A DNA stretch of 19,953 bases from Oscillospiraceae bacterium (GTDB lineage Bacteria; Bacillota; Clostridia; UMGS1883), in NCBI GenBank assembly GCA_022508735.1, contig JAFLUQ010000029.1:1-19953 (forward strand), given 5' to 3'. A program made the position numbers and the translations under genes. This document shows, piece by piece, positions 1 to 5,671 of the stretch. How positions within the stretch are numbered: position 1 is the first letter of the stretch; each line of letters begins with the position of its first letter. A model generated the notes under the pieces. The model was not told the DNA's origin, made no database searches, and worked only from the letters and a program-made list of their open reading frames with translations.

Positions 1-209
1 ACATTCATATCCTGCCGCGTGATAACGGACGGCTGCCGTCTTAACCTATGACCTTCCGATTATAATATGAAATCGAATCGCGAAGGGTTCAGCAAGCAAC
101 TCCAAGGCGAGTTCAGCCGCGCTCCGCCGCCGACTCGCACCAACCGTCGGCTCTCTGGAGGTTTAACGTGACCTACTACTCCTTTTCACAGTCTTTAGGA
201 TTCAGTTGT
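1..209 (-). ncRNA. T-box riboswitch leader, 5' part, probably Leu-specific
   Basis: Read on the minus strand, the RNA has the order of a T-box Stem I: a GGAGTAGTA segment, the AGAGAGCCGAC and GGTTGGTGCGAGTCGG distal elements, then GAACTCGCCTTGGAG. Aligning the last part with known leaders (specifier, three bases, then the TTGGAG/CTTGAG block) puts the codon CTC (Leu) at 111-109 in the specifier position. A CGTCCGTTATC segment near 35-25 resembles the stretch found before the antiterminator. The T-box sequence that contacts the tRNA acceptor end and the regulated gene lie left of the window. T-box leaders control aminoacyl-tRNA synthetase, amino-acid biosynthesis or transport genes by sensing uncharged tRNA; leucine is my inference from the specifier only. 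Confidence 0.8.
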
Positions 210-215
210 AACGTT

Positions 216-243
216 ATTATAACACAAAAAAAGAAAAAAGCAA
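216..243 (-). promoter_or_regulatory. Promoter of the T-box transcript
   Basis: On the minus strand TTGCTT (243-238) is followed after 16 bp by a perfect TATAAT (221-216). The expected start near 209 lies just upstream of the T-box Stem I. The promoter is divergent from the blaI promoter. Confidence 0.65.
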
Positions 244-283
244 GAGTTTTTTCAAAAAATTTTGAAAAATTCTTTAAAACACC

Positions 284-312
284 TTGACAAATTCATTCTA
301 CAGTTGTAAAAT
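284..312 (+). promoter_or_regulatory. Promoter of the blaI-M56-sensor operon
   Basis: A consensus TTGACA (284-289) and TAAAAT (307-312) are separated by 17 bp, and transcription should start near 319. A TATAAT at 312-317 is also present but sits 22 bp from the -35, so it is less likely to be used. The -10 element overlaps the first BlaI-type dyad, as expected for a promoter shut off by its own repressor. Confidence 0.75.
299..308. promoter_or_regulatory. BlaI/MecI-type operator dyad 1
   Basis: TACAGTTGTA matches the TACA-N2-TGTA core bound by BlaI/MecI repressors. It sits in the spacer and the start of the -10 box, so binding should block RNA polymerase. Confidence 0.75.
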
Positions 313-324
313 ATAATTACATTC

Positions 325-334
325 TACAATTGTA
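325..334. promoter_or_regulatory. BlaI/MecI-type operator dyad 2
   Basis: TACAATTGTA is a perfect 10-bp palindrome with the same TACA/TGTA core, centred 26 bp after dyad 1 and just past the expected transcription start. Two phased dyads over the promoter are the usual layout of bla/mec control regions. Confidence 0.75.
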
Positions 335-359
335 AAACAAAATACGAAAAGGTGATAAG

Positions 360-740
360 ATGAAAACGACAGAATTAAAGAAGCTTCCGGAAAGCGAATT
401 TGAGATCATGGCGGCGATCTGGGCCGAGGGTGAGAGCGTGACCAGCGACCTGCTTATGGATCGGCTCAGAAAGGACTGGAAAAAGACCACGCTGCTTAGC
501 CTGCTCACCCGGCTGTGTGAAAGAGGCTTTCTGCGCTGCGATAAGGAGGGCAAGCACAACGTGTATACCGCCCTTGTACGCGAGGAGGACTACATAAAAA
601 TGGAAAGCGCAGGCTTTCTCCGCCGGGTACACCGAGGCTCCGTGGCTCGGCTTGTGGCCTCTCTCTACGACGGGGAGGCCATAACCCGGGCCGATCTTGA
701 GGAGCTGGAGGCGTTCATAAGGGAGGCAAAGGAATGTTAA
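360..740 (+). CDS. blaI: BlaI/MecI-family transcriptional repressor
   Basis: A 126-residue winged-helix repressor of the BlaI/MecI family, of usual length. The N-terminal half has the family pattern: LPESEFEIMAAIW, then a recognition region with WKKTTLLSLLTRLCERGFL, then a wing ending in Y near residue 69. The C-terminal half is the dimerisation helix region, where BlaR1-type proteases cut other family members. It likely binds the two TACA/TGTA dyads just upstream and so represses its own operon. The start is the ATG at 360, 5 bases after AAAAGGTG. Its stop overlaps the start of the M56 peptidase by 7 bp, as expected for a repressor/antirepressor pair. Nothing in the sequence ties it to a beta-lactamase, so 'BlaI' names the family and not a proven resistance role. 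Confidence 0.93.
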   Translation: MKTTELKKLPESEFEIMAAIWAEGESVTSDLLMDRLRKDWKKTTLLSLLTRLCERGFLRCDKEGKHNVYTALVREEDYIKMESAGFLRRVHRGSVARLVASLYDGEAITRADLEELEAFIREAKEC

Positions 741-1522
741 GCACAATCCTTGAAATATCCCTGTCTATGGCGGCAGTGATTGTTATCGCGCTGGCGCTGA
801 TGCCGCTGCTCGAGAAAAAATATTCCGCCCGCGGGCGGCGCATACTGTGGCTCATTTTAGCCGTACGCCTGCTTATTCCCCTTAATATAACGCTGCCAAA
901 GGCGCCCGTGACCATTGAGCCGCCGGAGCGTATCGTGGTGCTCAGGACGGACTCCGCCGTGCCGGTGCAGGTCATGACTGAGGAGGAACGCACGATCGCC
1001 GTAAGATATGAGCCTTCGTCCGCGAACTATGCGCCGCTGTTTTCACTGCGGGAGCTGCTTACGGTCATATGGATCATAGGTGCGGTGGGTTTTATGCTGT
1101 TTCACCTGATATCATATTGGGTATTTAGGCTTCGCATACGCCGAAGGCTTGAATACGCCGGGCAGTACCAAGGCCTTAAATACTACAGCTGTGATGCCAT
1201 AGAAAGCCCGATAATGACCGGCTTCTTTCGCCCGGCGGTCATCATGCCCAAGGATGAGTATTCCCCCGAGGAGCTGGAGATAATTCTTGCGCACGAATAC
1301 ACCCATCTGCGTCGTGGAGACCTTTGGTATAAGCTCATCCTTCTCGCCGCCAATGCCCTGCACTGGTTCAACCCTGCGATCTACTTCATGGCAAGGCGGG
1401 CCAACAAGGATATGGAATATTCCTGCGACGAGGCCGTTATCAAGGATAAGAGCTTTGAGTTCAGGCAGCTGTATTCCATGACTATACTTAAGTCCATGAA
1501 ACGTCATTTAAAAAATGAATAA
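734..1522 (+). CDS. M56 (BlaR1-like) membrane metallopeptidase core, lacking TM4 and sensor
   Basis: A 262-residue M56 membrane protease. TM1 is about 5-25, TM2 36-52 and TM3 106-131, with an external loop between TM2 and TM3. The zinc site is HEYTH at 187-191, followed by LRRGD and by the third-ligand motif in DMEYSCDE (Glu228). The hydrophobic stretch at 201-220 fits the membrane-buried part of the fold. In BlaR1/MecR1 such a protease inactivates the BlaI-type repressor on signal. The protein stops about 25 residues after the CDE motif, whereas family members normally continue through a linker, a fourth membrane helix and an external sensor. Those missing parts are found at the start of the next four genes. 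Its frame differs from that of the next gene, which has its own CAGGAGG site, so this is a real split and not one nonsense mutation. Confidence 0.9.
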   Translation: MLSTILEISLSMAAVIVIALALMPLLEKKYSARGRRILWLILAVRLLIPLNITLPKAPVTIEPPERIVVLRTDSAVPVQVMTEEERTIAVRYEPSSANYAPLFSLRELLTVIWIIGAVGFMLFHLISYWVFRLRIRRRLEYAGQYQGLKYYSCDAIESPIMTGFFRPAVIMPKDEYSPEELEIILAHEYTHLRRGDLWYKLILLAANALHWFNPAIYFMARRANKDMEYSCDEAVIKDKSFEFRQLYSMTILKSMKRHLKNE

Positions 1523-1536
1523 CAGGAGGATAAGCT

Positions 1537-2526
1537 ATGAAAAACTATATCAACCCGCCAAGCCTTTCCACCTCTTTTTCTGAGAGCGGAAAGAGCGCTA
1601 AAAACAGGCTAATGAACATTTTGACCGGGCAGAAAAAACGTTCGGGCATACTTATCACGGCTACGGTGCTGACCGCCACGCTGTGCGCCGGTGCAATGGT
1701 GGTTTTCGCCGGAGGTGAGAGTGTAAAGAAGCCTGATATCGGCAGCAATGCAGTCACCACACCTGAAACTGACCTTGACACCGCCGTGGCCCAGGCCATA
1801 CTGACCAGGAGCAGTCACTATGCCGAAGCGGAGTTCTGGGCTGAAGGGCACATCATTCTTGGCACAGACAAGGTTGGGGACAAAACCGAGGTTTACGCCG
1901 TCACTTCCATAGGAGGCTACAGCTTCATAAACGGCGCGTTTATAAAGGACAGCGGCAGCGGCGTTGTTCCGGCGGTCATAACCATCGACGCCGACGGCGC
2001 GGCTGAGATCACATATCCGATGGACGGAAGCTCTTATGACGAGTCGCTAAAGGATATGTTCCCCGATGTAATTTACAAAGAGCTGAAAGACGCAAAAGAC
2101 TATTATCCCGAGCTGAAGGCTCAGGAGCAGGCTCAGGCCAGAGAATACCTTGTGAGCATAGGTCGTGACGCTGAAACATTTGAAACCAAGTACCGCACTA
2201 TCGTTATAGAAACGGAGATATGCGAATTCGGAGATTACGAAATATGGGGCGGTCCGCGCAAGTGGGAAATGAGCCCTGAATTGTCAAACGCTATTGATGA
2301 GATAAAAAAAGAATACGGCCTTGAAAAGTATGAGCTTTCATACGACATAGAATATTTGGAGGACGGCAGGCGCTATCTCTACTATGTTAAAGGGCACATT
2401 ATTGATAACAGCGGCCTGTTGGAGTTCATAAAATGGGATAAGGACAACCACACTATCGTCGAGGTCAATAATTTTGATATCGTCGAAGGCAAGATATACC
2501 TCAGCGATGATAAGTCAGTAGGATAA
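1537..2526 (+). CDS. BlaR-type detached sensor subunit 1 (type A ectodomain)
   Basis: A 329-residue predicted type II membrane protein. Residues 1-35 are cytosolic and match the linker that follows the peptidase domain in M56 receptors (NPPSLSTSFSESGKSAKNR, MNIL, then a basic KKR). One membrane helix spans about 37-58 and the rest should lie outside. The ectodomain (about 79-206) has AVAQAIL, FWAEGHIILGT, VYAVTSIGGYSFINGAF and ITYPMDGS, a pattern I recall from the C-terminal ends of M56 proteins; its ligand is unknown to me. The C-terminal part (about 220-329) contains a YLEDGRRYLYYV segment. It has an AGGAGG site 14 bp after the M56 stop. It is closest to subunit 3 over its whole length. No SxxK-SxN-KTG penicillin-binding set was seen. 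Confidence 0.75.
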   Translation: MKNYINPPSLSTSFSESGKSAKNRLMNILTGQKKRSGILITATVLTATLCAGAMVVFAGGESVKKPDIGSNAVTTPETDLDTAVAQAILTRSSHYAEAEFWAEGHIILGTDKVGDKTEVYAVTSIGGYSFINGAFIKDSGSGVVPAVITIDADGAAEITYPMDGSSYDESLKDMFPDVIYKELKDAKDYYPELKAQEQAQAREYLVSIGRDAETFETKYRTIVIETEICEFGDYEIWGGPRKWEMSPELSNAIDEIKKEYGLEKYELSYDIEYLEDGRRYLYYVKGHIIDNSGLLEFIKWDKDNHTIVEVNNFDIVEGKIYLSDDKSVG

Positions 2527-2536
2527 GGAGGCCGAC

Positions 2537-3439
2537 ATGAAAAAATATATTAATCCTCCCTGCTTAAGCACTTCTTTTTCTGAGAGCGGAAAAAGCGTGA
2601 AGCAGCGGGTAATGAACATACTTGACACCCGAGCAAAGCGCATAGGCATAGCTCTGCTCGCCGCTATACCCCTTACGGCTGTATGTGCCGGAGCCTGCGT
2701 GTCGCTGGGCGGCATAGTACAGTCTGAGGCGACGACCTTTGTAGAGAACGGCCACGACGACATTATAAGTGATGAAGAATATTTCAACGAGCTGATGGCC
2801 GAATATGAAAAGTTCGGCATTACCGGAGAGCGCGGCGCTCTATACTACAACGGGGAGCTTATACGCTTCTTTATGGACGGCTACGAGCTGGAAAACGGAA
2901 ACGTAAGCGCATACAGCGATTACAACCCGGCAGGCACGGTGGACGTACACACCGTACGTGATGATATACTCAACCCGGATGGAAGTACCAATCTGTTTGG
3001 CCCAATCATTGAGATCGCGCCATATTCCCGGGAGGAGTTTGACGCGAGAGATTTCAACAGGCCGAAGAGAGAGGCTGAGGCCACCTATGACAATTCAATT
3101 TTGGAAGAATCACCTATGGACGGGACCTTTGACGGGAACAGCGGTGCATATCTGTCTCAGGAGACATCCGAAGCCACGACTCAATATACCGGCCGAGACA
3201 ATGGCGGCCAAACTGTTGAGGAAAAGCTTTCTCAGTACAAGGACTATGGCCTTACCTATGTAAAGAAAAACGGCAGCACGGGAAATATCTATTTTAACGG
3301 CTCACTTGTCAGCGCATTCGTGGACGAAAATCCCGACGGTTCAATTTTTGTCTGCCAGTCTGCGGAGGCCGGCTCGGGCACAGTTCATACAGTATATGAC
3401 CGCGGCGGCAAGCTCGCCGGGCTTGAGCTGCACAATTAA
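2537..3439 (+). CDS. BlaR-type detached sensor subunit 2 (type B ectodomain, internally repeated)
   Basis: A 300-residue predicted type II membrane protein with the same N-terminal module as its neighbours (PPCLSTSFSESGKSVKQR, MNIL, TRAKR) and a membrane helix about 37-58. The ectodomain has two copies of one motif. Copy 1 (about 86-141) reads Y-FGIT, G-LYYNGELI, FFMDG, GTVDVHTVRD. Copy 2 (about 230-287) reads YKDYGLTY, G-IYFNGSLVSAFVD, GTVHTVYD. They are joined by a low-complexity Glu/Ser/Thr linker. The first copy and the following LNPDGS, EIAPYSREEFDAR stretch resemble an ectodomain I recall after M56 peptidases in Bacillota. The ATG follows AAGGAGG. The ligand and role are unknown; a sensor role is inferred from context. 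Confidence 0.75.
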   Translation: MKKYINPPCLSTSFSESGKSVKQRVMNILDTRAKRIGIALLAAIPLTAVCAGACVSLGGIVQSEATTFVENGHDDIISDEEYFNELMAEYEKFGITGERGALYYNGELIRFFMDGYELENGNVSAYSDYNPAGTVDVHTVRDDILNPDGSTNLFGPIIEIAPYSREEFDARDFNRPKREAEATYDNSILEESPMDGTFDGNSGAYLSQETSEATTQYTGRDNGGQTVEEKLSQYKDYGLTYVKKNGSTGNIYFNGSLVSAFVDENPDGSIFVCQSAEAGSGTVHTVYDRGGKLAGLELHN

Positions 3440-3457
3440 ACTTAAAGGAGAATTACC

Positions 3458-4474
3458 ATGAAAAAATACATAACCCCGCCCAGCCTTTCGACCTCTTTTT
3501 CTGAGAGCGGCAAAAGCGCTAAACACAGGCTGATGAACATACTGGCCGGTAAGAAAAAGCGTTCGGGAGCGCTTGTCACCGCCGCTGTGCTGGCGATTTC
3601 CCTTTACACAGGCGCGATGGTGGTCTTTGCCGGCGACGACTCTGCAAACAGCCCCAATGTTATCATGACGGAGGAAACCGACATAGACGAGGCCGTGGCT
3701 CAGGCTATACTTGCCTGTCGCACATACTATCCAGAGGCGGAGTTCTGGGCCGAGGGGCACATCATTCTCGGTACAGATGAGATAGAGGGCAAAACCAAAA
3801 TCTATGCCGTCACTTCTCTCGGGGGCTTCAGCTTTTTAAATGGCGCGTTCATAAAGGAATTCGGCACCTATGCCGTTCCAACTCTCATAGCCATCGGAGC
3901 TGACAATGCTGTAGAGATCACGTATCCGAAGGACGGAAGTGACGAGGCGCTGAATGAGTTGTTTCCACAGAACATTTCCAGCGAGCTAAAAAGCGGAAGG
4001 GACTACTATTCTGAGCTGAAAACCCAGGAGCAGTCACAGGCCGTGGACTATCTTGTGAGCAATGAGCTTGACGTTAATATCATCAGAGACAGCGTACGCA
4101 CGATAGTACTGGAAACTGAGATCGGTGAATTTGCGGATACGGATATATGGTCATGGGGCAATCTGCCGCCGAGCTTGGATATAAATCCCACGGCTTTAAA
4201 CACTATTCTCGGGCTTCAAAAAGAATATGGTCTTGAGAAATTTTCCATATGCTATACCGCAGACCATCTGGTTTACACTAAGGAATATCTGGAGAACGGC
4301 CGGCACTATTCCTACTATATTTTAGGTGGCGTCGATGGGAGCTACAAAAAGCTGAAATTTGTCAAATCGGATCACAACTACAAGGATAGCAAAGATAACA
4401 AAGTAGTTATGCGCGCTGTTTTTGACATTGTCGGCGACGAGGTATATTACAACGAAGCCGAAAGCCTAAGATAG
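3458..4474 (+). CDS. BlaR-type detached sensor subunit 3 (type A ectodomain, paralogue of subunit 1)
   Basis: A 338-residue predicted type II membrane protein: N-terminal linker module (PPSLSTSFSESGKSAKHR, MNIL, KKKR), one membrane helix about 37-58, then an ectodomain colinear with subunit 1. Shared blocks include AVAQAIL, AEFWAEGHIILGTD, AVTS-GG-SF-NGAFIK, EITYP-DGS, FP, QEQ-QA--YL and YLE-GR-Y-YY. The two clearly arose by duplication but have drifted, with insertions in subunit 3 near the C-terminus (SDHNYKDSKDNKV). It has an AAAGGAG site, and its ATG lies 18 bp after the stop of subunit 2. Two diverged copies of one ectodomain type suggest two related ligands, or a dose effect; this is inference. 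Confidence 0.75.
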   Translation: MKKYITPPSLSTSFSESGKSAKHRLMNILAGKKKRSGALVTAAVLAISLYTGAMVVFAGDDSANSPNVIMTEETDIDEAVAQAILACRTYYPEAEFWAEGHIILGTDEIEGKTKIYAVTSLGGFSFLNGAFIKEFGTYAVPTLIAIGADNAVEITYPKDGSDEALNELFPQNISSELKSGRDYYSELKTQEQSQAVDYLVSNELDVNIIRDSVRTIVLETEIGEFADTDIWSWGNLPPSLDINPTALNTILGLQKEYGLEKFSICYTADHLVYTKEYLENGRHYSYYILGGVDGSYKKLKFVKSDHNYKDSKDNKVVMRAVFDIVGDEVYYNEAESLR

Positions 4475-4484
4475 GAGGATCGTC

Positions 4485-5564
4485 ATGAAACACTATATAT
4501 CCCCTCCCCGCCTTTCGACTGCCTTTTCTGAGAGCGGAAGGAGCGCAAAGCGGAGGCTCTCGAACATACTTGATACACGGGCCAGACGCATCGGGGTGGC
4601 TATAATCACAGTAATTATACTGACGGCAATTCTGGCCGGAGCGGTTTTATCCCTTAGAGTCAGAGGACAGAAAAACGGGTCAACGCCTGAAGGCGAGGTC
4701 ACAATGGCGGAGCGGCTGTTTGAAACAAAGCACGCCTATGTAGGCGATGCGTCAGCCAACGGACGCACAGCATCGGCGCTTGGGATAGCGGCCAATCTCG
4801 GAGGTTTCACTAATGAGCTGCAAACCAAAACTGAGCCCTATGGCTGGAAGCTGACCTTTGAGAGTGAACCTGAGGGCGAATTCGACAAAATGTCGGACTA
4901 TGCGGTGGCACTGTTGGCCCTGATAGATAACCTCGGCTATATTGAATGGGACTACAATAACGGCGTAACGCTGTCGCTGAGCGCCGACGGTGCCTCCAAA
5001 AGGATAGGCCGCGACGTGAAATCCGCCGCCGACACAGTGGAAGATCTGGCAAAACTTCTCGACGAGTTGGGTATATATAACTACAGAAATGAGATATACA
5101 TCGCCCTCACCCGCGCTGACCTTGATGACTTTATGAGCAGTGCGGTCGTTATCCGTAGCGGCGAGACACAGAGCCTCGGAAAGCTCCACGAGTTTTTAAA
5201 TATCTGCGCCATGAAGATACCCGGTGCGCTGAACATCGTTAACTATACCGAGGAGGGCTATCCCGTTCTTCTGCGCCTTGTGACCGACGGCGAGAGCTTC
5301 TGGGGCGGAGAATATGACGGTTATGTAGAAACCAACGAGCCGGACACTCCGAAATATTACGGCTTCGGGCCATATAAGCACCTGAAGATTTCCCCCTTCC
5401 GGGATACAGACACGGCAGCGTTCTACCTCGCGAACGATCCGGAGCTTACCTACGAGGAAATATTCCGCTTTCTGCTGAGCAGCAGCTATAACCCCGACCC
5501 GCCGGAGTTCCGCCTTTTGTTCCATGTGGAGAACGCGGGCTTTGACGAGGAATATATGTATTGA
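4485..5564 (+). CDS. BlaR-type detached sensor subunit 4 (DUF4825-like ectodomain)
   Basis: A 359-residue predicted type II membrane protein with the shared linker module (PPRLSTAFSESGRSAKRR, SNIL, TRARR) and a membrane helix about 37-57. The ectodomain begins with LFETKHAYVGDASANG, NLGGFTNELQTKTEPYGW, LTF and then a helix-rich part ending near 195. This is the pattern of DUF4825, a domain known at the C-terminus of M56/BlaR1-like proteins. The next part (about 219-275: SGETQSLGKLHEFLN, NIVNYTEEGYPVLLRLVTDG) looks like a DUF4362-type fold. Both domain calls are from memory of family patterns. The AGGAGG site lies just before the ATG. It is the last gene of the operon. I saw no clear terminator between it and the next promoter, so some read-through into the foldase gene is possible. 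Confidence 0.75.
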   Translation: MKHYISPPRLSTAFSESGRSAKRRLSNILDTRARRIGVAIITVIILTAILAGAVLSLRVRGQKNGSTPEGEVTMAERLFETKHAYVGDASANGRTASALGIAANLGGFTNELQTKTEPYGWKLTFESEPEGEFDKMSDYAVALLALIDNLGYIEWDYNNGVTLSLSADGASKRIGRDVKSAADTVEDLAKLLDELGIYNYRNEIYIALTRADLDDFMSSAVVIRSGETQSLGKLHEFLNICAMKIPGALNIVNYTEEGYPVLLRLVTDGESFWGGEYDGYVETNEPDTPKYYGFGPYKHLKISPFRDTDTAAFYLANDPELTYEEIFRFLLSSSYNPDPPEFRLLFHVENAGFDEEYMY

Positions 5565-5613
5565 CAATAAAGAACAGCCCCTTTTCATTAAAAAAGTTAA
5601 CACATTTATAAGA

Positions 5614-5641
5614 TTGACAATTCCCCCGTTTTTGATATAAT
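5614..5641 (+). promoter_or_regulatory. Strong extended -10 promoter of the foldase gene
   Basis: Perfect TTGACA (5614-5619), a 16-bp spacer and perfect TATAAT (5636-5641) preceded by TGA, i.e. an extended -10. The expected start is near 5648. The ribosome site GGGGGAAT at 5659-5666 lies just before the ATG at 5672. Confidence 0.85.
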
Positions 5642-5666
5642 ATATTTATATCAAGAATGGGGGAAT
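5620..5666. repeat. 47-bp imperfect palindrome covering promoter and leader
   Basis: The left arm 5620-5639 and right arm 5647-5666 are inverted repeats matching at 18 of 20 positions (perfect TTGATATA/TATATCAA inner 8 bp, CCCCC/GGGGG outer block), with a 7-bp AT-only centre. The left arm contains most of the -10 element and lies upstream of the start, so it cannot be an RNA hairpin of this transcript. A dimeric DNA-binding regulator is the simplest explanation. Confidence 0.7.
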
Positions 5667-5671
5667 GATCT

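Larger units (their letters stand above)
1575..4537 (+). repeat. Dispersed direct repeat at the 5' ends of the four sensor genes
   Basis: The 14-mer TTTTCTGAGAGCGG is identical in all four paralogues (within 1575-1589, 2575-2589, 3496-3510 and at 4524-4537), always at codons for (A/S)FSESG. Flanking bases are similar but not identical. It marks the common N-terminal module and could act as a homology tract for unequal crossing-over. Confidence 0.7.

Noticed and set aside
312..317. TATAAT as the -10 box of the blaI promoter
   Set aside because: It is 22 bp from TTGACA; TAAAAT at 307-312 has the ideal 17-bp spacing.
1500..1560. Nonsense or frameshift break of a once-intact blaR1
   Set aside because: The first sensor gene is in another frame, has its own AGGAGG site and ATG, and the same start module recurs intact in four genes. 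A recent accident would not give that.
1537..5564. Penicillin-binding (class D beta-lactamase-like) sensor domains
   Set aside because: No SxxK-SxN-KTG set was found in any of the four ectodomains, so a beta-lactam ligand is not supported.
5565..5613. Terminator after the sensor operon
   Set aside because: The CCCCTTTTC stretch has no matching upstream arm; I see no stem followed by a T-run here.
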